Part shown: piece by piece, positions 20,286 to 31,583 of the stretch
Position numbering within the stretch: position 1 is the first letter of the stretch
Layout of the letters: each line of letters starts with the position of its first letter
Source: Trifolium pratense
Lineage: Eukaryota; Streptophyta; Magnoliopsida; Fabales; Fabaceae
Direction of reading: 5' to 3'
Length of the DNA stretch: 64,000 nucleotides
Assembly (NCBI RefSeq): GCF_020283565.1
Contig: NC_060060.1
Span: 61,985,257 to 62,049,256, forward strand
The notes under the pieces: model-generated
What the model was told of the DNA's origin: nothing
Databases searched by the model: none
Seen by the model: the letters and a program-made list of their open reading frames with translations, nothing else
Made by a program: the position numbers and the translations under genes

Positions 20286-22514
20286 TGTAACGACCCATTT
20301 TTCGTATTCGTATATTTTATTAAATGTTATTTTATTTATTAATTGGCTTTTATTATTTTAGTGAGCGGCGAATAATTATTTAGCCGAACGTAAGTTATTA
20401 GACGCGAGAACCATTGTTTTGGGCTTAATGGGCGTGAGAGGCTTTGGGCCTAAGCCACTTGGGCTTGGTTCATAACTTTTAGGGAGAGGTATATAAAGAA
20501 ACCTTGTCATGAGACTTAGCTCATTTCATGACATTTGTATTAGAAGCAAGAGCAAAACCATAGAGCAAGGGCTAGGGTTTGATCAAGAGAGAAAGCTTGA
20601 GCAAGAGAAAGCTAGGAATCATCACCAAACTTAAGGTAAGAGATTAGAATTCATGATTCTTGAGTGGCAAGGAGAGGGGAGATTGTCTATGTCTCCATTC
20701 CCGAACTCTCCCACTCAATTTCTTTTAGACTTTTGATTAAGCTTTTGTATGTGAGTGTGATGTTCTTCATCATCACTTTGTATGTGTTAAACACTAGCTT
20801 GATTTCATGAAAATATGTATGTGTTTGGATCATGTTGAAAAAAGTTTATGAAAGTTGCTTAAAACCCAAGAAATTGGCATGATTTTGATTGTTTGAGGTA
20901 TTTGGATGTTTGGAAGGGATGATTAATGTTCCTTGATACCATATATGCTTGAAATAGCTGTTTATAAGAATTTATAACATGTTTGAATGAATTTTTGAGT
21001 TGATTCAATGTTAAACCGCCTTATTGAAACTCAAGAACAGATATTTTTCTGGTATAGTTCGCTAAGCGACCAGGAGTTCGCTGTAGCGAACATGTTCGCT
21101 GAAGCTCGCCAATGCTCGCCATGAGCAGGTGACTTCCTGGTGAGGTTCGCGTAGGCTCGCTAAGCCTTCGCTCAGCGAATAGTTCGTTGAAGCTCGCCAA
21201 TGCTCGCCATGAGCAGGTGACTTCCTGGATCGTGGTTCGCCATGTCTCGCTGAGGCTTCGCTTAGCGAAGGCCTCTGTGACAGCAATTTTTGTTAATGTT
21301 TGTAAGTGTAATTAGGCACTTGTAACATGGTTTAGGGGTATCCTTACATGATTGTTGATACATGTTGATACTGTTAATGCTTATTGTTAATCGTTATATG
21401 ATTGATAAACGTGTATGCAATAAGTTGTAGCTTAAAGTGAGCAATGTTATGTTTTGGCATTAATTTGCAATGTTAAGTGAATGTGTTAGGATTTGTGTTC
21501 CCGCATTCATAAAAGAGTAGCTTCGAGCTAGAGAATATCATATGGTTGATATGTGTATGCATACATGCATTCATGATTGTATGTGAACATTGGAAACTTG
21601 GGTTCCAATAACGAAAATGGATTATGTGTCCATAATGATGCCGAGGATCGGATTAGATGAATCCATGAGTCCGGAGTTGCTATCCAACAGGATATAAAAC
21701 TGTGTTGGCTTATCCAAGGGAGATAAGATGGTTCGGTAAGTTCCGACATATCCAGCATGATATAAAACTGTTCTTGGTCCACCGTTGGTGAGACACCTTG
21801 GTACCACATGCATTTAGTTATGTCTAGGGATGGCATGACAGTGAATTAATTGGCATTAGATACCTTAGGGTAAATGCGCATATATTTGATAAATGGTATG
21901 TGACATTATCTGGTTGAATTGTGTTGAACTTTATTAATTGATAAGTGTTTAGTGCGATGTTTTGGCGTGAGTTAGAATATGCATGAGGTAGTTCAAAAGT
22001 GTAAGACCTTTCTTATACTCGTATGATATGCGATTATATTTTCTAACTCTCTGCTTTGTGTTATTTGCTGGACCTTTGGGGGTTCAGATATTCAGGCTGA
22101 GGACTGTGCCGACGTTTAGACTGCTGTTTTAGCTGGGTGTTAAAGTACCTTTTGGTGAGGAGACTTAGCATAGATTACTCCTCTTAGTACTAGCTTTTGG
22201 CTAGAGTTTGTAAATAGTAAATGCTCTGGTAATGTAACATCGAGTCGGGGATTACGCTTGGATTTCATCGTATATCGGTGTTACCTTTTTGATATGCTAG
22301 TTCTTGTATAAGTGACATCCTTAGGGATGAATATGGCTTATGTATATATATGCATGCTTGGTTAGTTTGAATCCGCTGTTGCTTTTCATGTTAAATTTCA
22401 TGACGCTCTGTGTGTATGCTTGTGTTTTAATTACCGCGTGGCACTCTGCCTTTACACTTGTTGAAAAGTTTTTAAAATTACGTTTTTAAGGGTAGTATGG
22501 GTTAGGGTGTTACA
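20286..22514 (+). repeat. 5' LTR of element A
   Basis: TG...CA ends and a TATA box at about 20490-20497. A candidate splice donor AAG|GTAAGA lies at 20635/20636. A cluster of TTCGCT...AGCGAA motifs spans 21057-21270. Short hairpins and two GATATAAAACTG motifs lie between about 21590 and 21775. The LTR ends at 22514, followed by the primer-binding site. Confidence 0.93.
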
Positions 22515-22632
22515 ATAGTGGTATCAGAGCAGGTCGGTTCGTGTGAACCAATTAGGACTTTTCTTTTCCCCGTATGAGCATGTGTAGGGAACACTGTTAG
22601 TACTTTCTAACGTCTAGTTGTGATTCGTTCAG
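20636..22632 (+). other. Predicted intron from LTR leader to gag in element A
   Basis: A consensus donor (CTTAAG|GTAAGAG) lies about 140 nt after the TATA box. The sequence TTCGTTCAG|GAATC ends 5 nt before the gag ATG. The same donor and acceptor positions occur in B (minus strand, 49475 to 47515) and C (39340-41515), and the solo LTR D keeps a donor at 52031/52032. Splicing would remove a leader of about 2 kb full of upstream ATGs and leave an exon of roughly 115 nt joined to the gag start. This is predicted only. Confidence 0.5.
22519..22530 (+). promoter_or_regulatory. Primer-binding site of element A
   Basis: TGGTATCAGAGC, four bases after the LTR end; pairs with initiator tRNA-Met. Confidence 0.93.
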
Positions 22633-22637
22633 GAATC

Positions 22638-25600
22638 ATGGCTGCTGCGAGAACGAATGCCCAGATTGCGGAAGCTTTGGCTGCACTCACCAACATAGTG
22701 GTTAGAGATCATCAACCTGGAAGAGAGGTAGAGATGAGGTTGGAACGGTTCATGAAGCAGAAACCGCCAACATTTACCGGAGGTTACAACCCGGATGGAG
22801 CTCACAAGTGGCTGGAGGAACTTGAAATAATTTTTGAAGCAATGGATTGTTCCGAGGAAGGGAAGACAACCCTTGGGACATATGTGTTGCGTGAGGAAGC
22901 AAACGTGTGGTGGAAGAACGCCAAGATGAGGCTAGGACCCGGTGGTATGGCTATACCATGGGCAATGTTTAAAAGAGAATTTTTGGTTAAGTATTTTCCT
23001 GTTGATGTGAAGAACAAGAAAGTGGTGGAATTCATGGAGTTGAAACAGGGAAATATGACGGTAGCTGACTATGCCGTCAAGTTCGAGACTTTGTGTGCGT
23101 TTAGCCCGCATTACAACACTTTGGAAGCGGAGAACGACAAGTGTGTGAAATTTGAAAGTGGTCTACGTCCAGACATCAAGCATATGATTGGATTTTCACA
23201 GATAAGGGATTTTGCGACCCTTGTGAACAAGAGTAGGATTTGTGATGAGAATGGTAGGGCAAAGGTGAACTACTACAAAGCTGTGAACGACCGAAAAGGG
23301 AAAGGACAAGAGCGCGGGAAACCTTATGACAACCGCGGTAAGGGGAATACAAGTAGTGGTAAGAAGCCGGTGAATGGGAATTGTTACAACTGTGGAGAAA
23401 GGGGTCATATGTCTTATGATTGCCCGAAGAAGGGAGATAGGTGTAAGAATTGTGGAAAGCTGGGCCACAAGACCGAAGTGTGTAGGACAAAAGTGGTATG
23501 TTTCAATTGTGGTGAAGAAGGCCACAAGAGTCCGACTTGTAAGAAGCCCAAGAAGGTGATGGGCAAGGTGTTTGCTTTGAGTGGAGAGGATGCTAGCCTT
23601 GAGGACAATCTCATTAGAGGTACGTGTTTCATCTATAACACTCCTTTAATTGCGATTATAGATACGGGAGCGACGCATTCTTTTATTTCTTTGGATTGTG
23701 CGAAGCATCTTAGTATTCCTTTAATGGATATGACGGGTAAGATGGAAATAGAAACTCCTGCTAATGGTTCAGTGATTACCCGACAAGTATGTCGTAACTG
23801 CCCCGTAACCATTTTTGGTAGGCACTTTGGTATGGATTTAGTGTGTATTCCACTTAGTGGTATGGATGTAATTTTTGGTATGAATTGGTTAATCTTCAAC
23901 CGGATTCATATCAACTGTCGTGAGAAGGCCGTTGTTTTTCCGAAGCCGGAGGAGAACTTGCATTTGATGAGCGGGAAGGATGTATCGGAAGCGTTGAAAG
24001 AACATGCCGAGATGTTCATGATGTTTGCATCATTGAAACTCGAAGGAGGAGTTAAGATAGAAGAGTTACCGATCGTTTGTGAATTCCCAGATGTGTTTCC
24101 GGATGATATATCTGACGTGCCTCCAAAGCGAGAGGTAGAGTTTTCTATCGACCTAGTACCTGGAACTAGTCCGATATCGATGGCGCCGTATCGAATGTCA
24201 GCGTCAGAGTTGAATGAGTTGAAGAAGCAACTTGAAGAGCTGCTTGAGAAGAGGTTTGTTCGACCGAGTGTTTCGCCATGGGGAGCGCCGGTATTGCTTG
24301 TGAAGAAGAAAGATGGAAGCATGAGATTATGTATAGACTATCGTCAGTTGAACAAAGTGACGATCAAGAATAAATATCCACTCCCGAGGATAGATGATTT
24401 GATGGATCAACTAGTTGGAGCTTGTGTGTTTAGTAGATCGATTTGAGATCTGGATACCATCAGATTAGAGTAAAGACGGAAGACATACCTAAGACTGCAT
24501 TCAGGACGAGGTATGGGCACTACGAGTATTCGGTTATGCCGTTTGGTGTGACCAATGCACCCGGAGTTTTCATGGAGTATATGAACCGAATTTTCCATTC
24601 ATTTTTGGATAGATTCGTGGTGGTGTTCATTGACGACATTTTGATTTACTCAAAATCCGAGGAAGAGCACGAAGAGCACTTGAGGATTGTTTTGCAAGTC
24701 TTGAAGGAGAAGAAGTTGTATGCCAAGTTGTCGAAGTGTGAATTTTGGATGAAAGAGGTGAGTTTCCCGGGGCATATAATTTCAAGTGGAGGAATCGCGG
24801 TAGATCCTGCGAAGGTTGAAGCGGTGTCACAGTGGGGAACGCCGGAATCTGTTTCAGAGATTAGAAGTTTCCTTGGTTTAGCCGGTTATTATAGAAGATT
24901 CATCGAAGGTTTTTCGAAGTTGGCTTTACCGTTAACCAAGTTGACGAGGAAAGATCAAGCGTTTGTTTGGGATGGTATTTGTGAGAAGAGTTTCCAAGAA
25001 CTCAAGAGAAGATTGACTACTGCACCCGTGTTGATTTTACCCGATGCCAAAGAGTCGTTCGTCGTGTATTGCGATGCTTCGAAGTTAGGACTTGGCGGAG
25101 TGCTTATGCAAGGGGGTAATGTGGTAGCATATGCTTCAAGGCAACTGAAGGTTCACGAGAGGAACTATCCGACGCATGATTTGGAGTTAGCCGCAGTGGT
25201 GTTTGCTTTGAAAGTGTAGAGACACTTCTTGTATGGATCGAGGTTTGAAGTGTTTAGTGATCACAAGAGTCTGAAATACTTATTCGACCAGAAGGAGTTG
25301 AATATGAGGCAACGAAGATGGCTCGAATTCTTAAAGGACTACGATTTTGAATTGAGTTATCACCCCGGAAAAGCCAATGTGGTGGCCGATGCATTAAGTA
25401 GGAAAACTTTGCATATGTCATCATTGATGGTGAAAGAGTTAGAGTTGATTGAAGAATTCCGAGACTTGAGTCTTGTGTGTGAGGTTACTTCTTCAAGTGT
25501 GAAGCTTGGAATGTTAAGATTGACGAATCCTTTTCTCGAGGATATTAAAGAACGTCAGAAATCGGATAAGAAATTGATGGAGAAGATGGTACTCATCAAT

Positions 25601-27001
25601 GAAGGCAAGGAGACCAATATCAAAATTGACGAAAGTGGAGTCATGAGATTTCACGGAAGAGTTTGTGTACCGGATGTACCCGAATTGAAAAGAATGATCA
25701 TGGAAGAAGGTCACAGAAGTGGTTTGAGTATTCATCCTGGAGTAACCAAGATGTATCAGGATTTGAGGAAGTTATTTTGGTGGCCGGGAATGAAGAGGCA
25801 AATTTCTGAATTTGTTTATTCATGCTTAACTTGTCAGAAATCGAAGATTGAACATTAGAAGCCGTTTGGTTTGTTACAACCAATGTTTATACCCGAATGG
25901 AAATGGGATAGCATTGCAATGGATTTTGTGGGAGGTTTACCGAAGACCAAGAAAGGTAACGAGGTGATTTGGGTAGTGGTAGATCGTCTGACGAAGTGTG
26001 CTCACTTCATTGCTATCAGGAAAGGTACTTTGGTGCCTAAGTTGGCCGAGATTTATGTGGAGCAGATTGTGAAGCTACATGGTATTCCAACAAGTATTAT
26101 TTCGGATAGAGATCCGAGATTTACTTCTAGATTTTGGGAAAGCTTGCAAGAAGCTTTAGGGACGAAGTTGAGGTTGAGTTCAGCGTATCACCCTCAGACA
26201 GATGGTCAGTCGGAGAGGACGATACAATCCTTAGAGGATTTGTTGAGGGCTTGTGTTTTGGAGCAAAACGTGAATTGGGATTCTTGTTTGCCGTTGGTAG
26301 AGTTTACATACAACAACAGTTACCATTCTAGTATCGGAATGGCACCGTTTGAGGCTTTGTATGGGAGAAGGTGTAGGACACCTCTGTGTTGGTATGAAAC
26401 TGGAGAAGGTGCAATTCTTGGACCAGAGATTGTACAAGAAATAACGGAGAAGATTCGGATGATTCGTGAGAAGATGAAAGCGTTTCAGAGTCGACAGAAG
26501 AGTTATCATGATAAGAGGAGGAAGGACATTGAATTCCAAGAGGGGGATCATGTATTCCTACGAGTTACATCGACTACTGGAGTAGGACGTGCGTTGAAGT
26601 CAAGGAAGTTAACATCGAGGTTTATTGGGCCGTTTGAGATTTTGAAGCGAGTTGGGAAAGTTGCGTATAGGATTGCATTGCCGCCATCATTGGCGAATTT
26701 GCACGATGTTTTCCATGTATCACAGTTGCGCAAGTATGTGTCTGATCCGACACACGTGATTGAATCGGACGATGTTCAAGTGAGGGATGACTTGACCATC
26801 GAGACTGTGCCTTTGAGAATCGAAGGAAGAGAAGTGAAGAGGTTGAGAAACAAAGAGATTGCATCAGTGAAAGTCGTGTGGGGAGGACCGGCTGGTGAGA
26901 ATGCAACGTGGGAGCTGGAAAGCAAGATGAGAGATTCTTATCCCGATCTGTTTCTAGGTAATTTCGAGGGCGAAATTCTTTTAAGGGGGGTAGGATTGTA
27001 A
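22638..27001 (+). pseudogene. gag-pol: Tekay element A gag-pol, three inactivating changes
   Basis: The start is the ATG at 22638 (MAAARTN), 5 nt after a candidate acceptor and conserved in B. Order: retrotrans_gag (to about residue 230); three CCHC zinc knuckles (23382-23540); aspartic protease [10 protein letters not shown] (about 23655); reverse transcriptase with YRQLNKV and FIDDILIYS (about 24090-24700); RNase H with VYCDAS (about 25060); integrase HHCC zinc finger then the core with [16 protein letters not shown] and [10 protein letters not shown] (25700-26300); and a C-terminal chromodomain-like block ([14 protein letters not shown], about 26870-26915). One A is missing at about 24435, giving a stop at 24444-24446. 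TAG replaces a Trp codon at 25217-25219 and a Gln codon at 25856-25858, judged against B. The final TAA (26999-27001) lies inside the 3' LTR. Confidence 0.95.
26978..26996 (+). promoter_or_regulatory. Polypurine tract of element A
   Basis: TTTTAAGGGGGGTAGGAT directly before the 3' LTR start at 26997; it also encodes the last pol residues. Confidence 0.85.
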
Positions 27002-29239
27002 CGACCCATTTTTCGTATTCGTATATTTTATTAAATGTTATTTTATTTATTAATTGGCTTTTATTATTTTAGTGAGCGGCGAATAATTATTTAGCCGAAC
27101 GTAAGTTATTAGACGCGAGAACCATTGTTTTGGGCTTAATGGGCGTGAGAGGCTTTGGGCCTAAGCCACTTGGGCTTGGTTCATAACTTTTAGGGAGAGG
27201 TATATAAAGAAACCTTGTCATGAGACTTAGCTCATTTCATGACATTTGTATTAGAAGCAAGAGCAAAACCATAGAGCAAGGGCTAGGGTTTGATCAAGAG
27301 AGAAAGCTTGAGCAAGAGAAAGCTAGGAATCATCACCAAACTTAAGGTAAGAGATTAGAATTCATGATTCTTGAGTGGCAAGGAGAGGGGAGATTGTCTA
27401 TGTCTCCATTCCCGAACTCTCCCACTCAATTTCTTTTAGACTTTTGATTAAGCTTTTGTATGTGAGTGTGATGTTCTTCATCATCACTTTGTATGTGTTA
27501 AACACTAGCTTGATTTCATGAAAATATGTATGTGTTTGGATCATGTTGAAAAAAGTTTATGAAAGTTGCTTAAAACCCAAGAAATTGGCATGATTTTGAT
27601 TGTTTGAGGTATTTGGATGTTTGGAAGGGATGATTAATGTTCCTTGATACCATATATGCTTGAAATAGCTGTTTATAAGAATTTATAACATGTTTGAATG
27701 AATTTTTGAGTTGATTCAATGTTAAACCGCCTTATTGAAACTCAAGAACAGATATTTTTCTGGTATAGTTCGCTAAGCGACCAGGAGTTCGCTGTAGCGA
27801 ACATGTTCGCTGAAGCTCGCCAATGCTCGCCATGAGCAGGTGACTTCCTGGTGAGGTTCGCGTAGGCTCGCTAAGCCTTCGCTCAGTGAATAGTTCGTTG
27901 AAGCTCGCCAATGCTCGCCATGAGCAGGTGACTTCCTGGATCGTGGTTCGCCATGTCTCGCTGAGGCTTCGCTTAGCGAAGGCCTCTGTGACAGCAATTT
28001 TTGTTAATGTTTGTAAGTGTAATTAGGCACTTGTAACATGGTTTAGGGGTATCCTTACATGATTGTTGATACATGTTGATACTGTTAATGCTTATTGTTA
28101 ATCGTTATATGATTGATAAACGTGTATGCAATAAGTTGTAGCTTAAAGTGAGCAATGTTATGTTTTGGCATTAATTTGCAATGTTAAGTGAATGTGTTAG
28201 GATTTGTGTTCCCGCATTCATAAAAGAGTAGCTTCGAGCTAGAGAATATCATATGGTTGATATGTGTATGCATACATGCATTCATGATTGTATGTGAACA
28301 TTGGAAACTTGGGTTCCAATAAAGAAAATGGATTATGTGTCCATAATGAAGCCGAGGATCGGATTAGATGAATCCATGAGTCCGGAGTTGCTATCCAACA
28401 GGATATAAAACTGTGTTGGCTTATCCAAGGGAGATAAGATGGTTCGGTAAGTTCCGACATATCCAGCATGATATAAAACTGTTCTTGGTCCACCGTTGGT
28501 GAGACACCTTGGTACCACATGCATTTAGTTATGTCTAGGGATGGCATGACAGTGAATTAATTGGCATTAGATACCTTAGGGTAAATGCGCATATATTTGA
28601 TAAATGGTATGTGACATTATCTGGTTGAATTGTGTTGAACTTTATTAATTGATAAGTGTTTAGTGCGATGTTTTGGCGTGAGTTAGAATATGCATGAGGT
28701 AGTTCGAAAGTGTAAGACCTTTCTTATACTCGTATGATATGCGATTATGTTTTCTAACTCTCTGCTTTGTGTTATTTGCTGGACCTTTGGGGGTTCAGAT
28801 ATTCAGGCTGAGGACTGTGCCGACGTTTAGACTGCTGTTTTAGCTGGGTGTTGAAGTACCTTTTGGTGAGGAGACTTAGCATAGATTACTCCTCTTAGTA
28901 CTAGCTTTTGGCTAGAGTTTGTAAATAGTAAATGCTCTGGTAATGTAACATCGAGTCGGGGATTACGCTTGGATTTCATCGTATATCGGTGTTACCTTTT
29001 TGATATGCTAGTTCTTGTATAAGTGACATCCTTAGGGATGAATATGGCTTATGTATATATATATATGTATATATATGCATGCTTGGTTAGTTTGAATCCG
29101 CTGTTGCTTTTCATGTTAAATTTCATGACGCTCTGTGTGTATGCTTGTGTTTTAATTACCGCGTGGCACTCTGCCTTTACACTTGTTGAAAAGTTTTTAA
29201 AATTACGTTTTTAAGGGTAGTATGGGTTAGGGTGTTACA
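26997..29239 (+). repeat. 3' LTR of element A
   Basis: Nearly identical to 20286-22514 at an offset of 6711 bp. Differences seen include CAGCGAAT to CAGTGAAT near 27885, AACGAAAATGG to AAAGAAAATGG near 28321, GATGCC to GAAGCC near 28350, and a longer TA repeat near 29055. Confidence 0.93.
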
Positions 29240-30454
29240 ATCATTGAGTGAGAGTTGGGTTACATTTAGGGATTTTGAGAGTTTGTGAATTGATTGTGGG
29301 TTTTGTGAGTTTGTGACTGAGTTTTCATTTGGTCATTTAGGGATTAGGGATTTTGAATAAGGGTCTGTTTGGTTCGGGGGTTTTGGAGGGGAGGTGAGGG
29401 GAGGGGAGGTAATATTTTAATTTTTTTGTGTTTGGTTCAATTTTTAGGAGGGGATATGAGGGGAGGGGAGGTGAGCAGAATCCCTCCTAAACTCAATTTT
29501 TGCTTCCCCCCATATTGGGGGGATTTGGAGGGGAGGGGAGGGAAGTTTTTTTAAAGTTTATTAAACTGACAAAATTATCCTCAATATATTTTAAAATTCC
29601 AATATTATCCTTATTACTATTTTTATTATTAGGTTTTTGTTGTCTGTACTCTGTATTGCCTATACTCCTTGTCTACCTCTTTTTGTTCGTGTGATGTCAT
29701 CACTGCTCGTTAATCAAGTATGTATTTGTTTGTTTTTTATGATTACTTGCCGTCGCTGCTCGTCACATGCATATATAAGATGTTTCTATCTGTTATTGCT
29801 TTTCGTGTGATACATACATATATATTATGTTTTCCTGTACATACATTATTGCTTTTCTTGTGACACATACATATATATTATGTTTTGTTGTACATACATA
29901 TATATCACGTACTCAAATTTGCCTTTATATATGTGTGTATTACTTTTCTCTCTTTTTTTGAGAAAAAAATATATACATATGCCTGTACATACATATGTCA
30001 ATTTGTCAATTTGGAGTATTGATAGTTTGTTAAATTATTATATGTGAAATTTATTTTTTTTAAAAATATTTTATTGAATTAGATGGATCATCAAGAATGA
30101 GAAATTGCTATTAATAGATTGTTTGATTTGCGCCGAAGAGCTGTAGCTCAACTTAAGAGTTTATTCATTCTTTGTTCTCAGAATTTTTTTTTTTTTGTCA
30201 AGTGAACGGAAATAAAAGAGAGAAATTAACTTTTTTTTTTATAATAGAAATTAACTTGTTATGTTTGACTAAGAGAAGAAGAGTGGACAATTGGGATTAT
30301 GTGCCAAAAAAATAAGAGGGAAAAAAGTGAGGGAAAAATTATTGGGTAAAAATTTCACAAAAAAAGAAAAATATAAGAGGGAAAAAAGTGAGGGAAGAAT
30401 CATTGGGTAAAAATTTCACAACAAACATAAATAAATAATTGGGTAAAAAAATAA
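29240..30454. other. Continuation of CACTA 1 after element A, with G-rich block and tandem duplication
   Basis: No gene seen. 29374-29545 contains three GGGG-rich blocks and a C6...G6 inverted repeat. 29700-30000 is TA-rich with repeated ACATACATATATAT. 30312-30425 holds two copies of a 61-bp unit (ATAAGAGGGAAAAAAGTGAG at 30312 and 30373). Confidence 0.5.
30312..30425. repeat. 61-bp tandem duplication
   Basis: The unit starting ATAAGAGGGAAAAAAG recurs after 61 bp with a few substitutions; the second copy is incomplete. Confidence 0.85.
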
Positions 30455-30636
30455 TAGAGTCGGATGACCCCAGTTAATATGTAGCGTGAGCCATTTTATA
30501 TCTTAGAGTCGGCCAGGCCGACGCTAATATATTAACAAAATTAATTTAAAAAGGGTTTTCACTAGCGCCGGTCAAATCCGACTCTAATCCGACTCTATTA
30601 GCGTCGGTGTCGGGGGCCGACGCTAAAATCAGACTC
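30455..30636. repeat. Subterminal repeat region of CACTA 1
   Basis: Inverted copies of TAGCGTCGG / CCGACGCTA and AGAGTCGG / CCGACTCT alternate here. Clustered short direct and inverted motifs at an element end fit CACTA subterminal regions where the transposase binds. The exact terminus was not found. Confidence 0.5.
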
Positions 30637-31583
30637 TGTGTGAATCAGTTGCAGCCTCTTTGTTGCTCTCCAGGTTGCTTGTTTGAAGGGTAATCTTGCT
30701 AGCTTACCATACTGACATACCTTGCAGCTTGGTAACTCAGCATCTAAGTGAGGCAAGCCTTGAACCAGCTCCTTTTGTTGCATATTCAATACCGCTGCAT
30801 GATGAAAATGACCTAATCTTTTATGCCAAATCTCCGTATTATTAACTGTAGCTGGATAGGCTATTTGCTCCTCCTTCATTGGATCAAATGAGAAACTTTT
30901 GCTTCTCATTTTAATGTTGAAAATTACCTTATCATTGGCATCTTTGATCAAGCATCTCTTATTTTCAAAGATGACTTTAAATCCTTTCTCAAGTAATTGA
31001 CCCACACTTAGCAAGTTTTGATCAATCTCAGGTACATACAAAACATCAGAAATTAGCTTTGTACCTGTGCAACTTTCAATGGCTACGGTTCCTTTTCCTT
31101 CAACAGCAATAAGTTTACCATTACCGATTATGACTTTTGATATTTGTGATCTGTCCAGCTCTCTAAATATTTCTTGATCATGGGTCATGTGACTGGTACA
31201 ACCACTATCCACTAGCCAACATTCACTTGAGCTACTGCTTCTAAAACATGTTGCTACAAACAGTTGCTCATCCTCTTCTTCCTCTTGTTGATCTGCAGCT
31301 TGAGCCTCGTTATTTTGTTGAAAACGGCTTTTGCAAATTCTCTCGTGATGCCCTAGCTTGTTGCACCTTGCACACCTCACATCAGGTCTTCTCCAACATC
31401 TGAAAGGAGGATGACCTGATTTACCACAATGCTTGCAAGGAGGAAATTCTCTATTTCTTTACCATTATTGTAACTAGTGTTTGCAGCTGCTTGATTGTTG
31501 AGACTCTTATATTTATTTCCCATGCTCTTTCCTCCTCTGCCGATTTTCAATTTAGCTTGTAATGCTCCTTCCACTGAACCTTC

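Larger units (their letters stand above)
20286..29239 (+). mobile_element. Element A: Ty3/gypsy Tekay-type chromovirus, complete but with broken pol
   Basis: LTRs at 20286-22514 (2229 bp) and 26997-29239 (2243 bp) both start TGTAACGACCC and end GGTGTTACA. The TSD is ATCAT (20281-20285 and 29240-29244). The primer-binding site and polypurine tract are in place. The LTRs differ by only a few substitutions and one 14-bp TA-rich length change near 29057, so the insertion is young. Gag-pol order and the C-terminal chromodomain-like block place it in the chromoviruses, nearest Tekay/Del. It is close kin to element B. Confidence 0.95.
15326..30636 (-). mobile_element. CACTA (En/Spm) element 1, truncated by the Sirevirus and split by Tekay element A
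   Basis: The left part carries a TNP2-type transposase gene on the minus strand (about 15338-18103) and its upstream region (18104-20285). The sequence resumes after Tekay A at 29240; the TSD ATCAT on both sides shows continuity. Near its right limit (30455-30636) short inverted motifs of the form TAGCGTCGG / CCGACGCTA recur, as in CACTA subterminal regions. At about 30636 it meets copia pol reading frame, so it probably inserted there. I could not define a CACTA-type terminus at the right edge, and the left end is cut off by the Sirevirus. Confidence 0.7.

Noticed and set aside
30560..30636. CACTAG at 30564 as the terminus of CACTA 1
   Set aside because: Subterminal-type motifs continue to its right up to the copia junction, so this cannot be the end; no TSD was found there.
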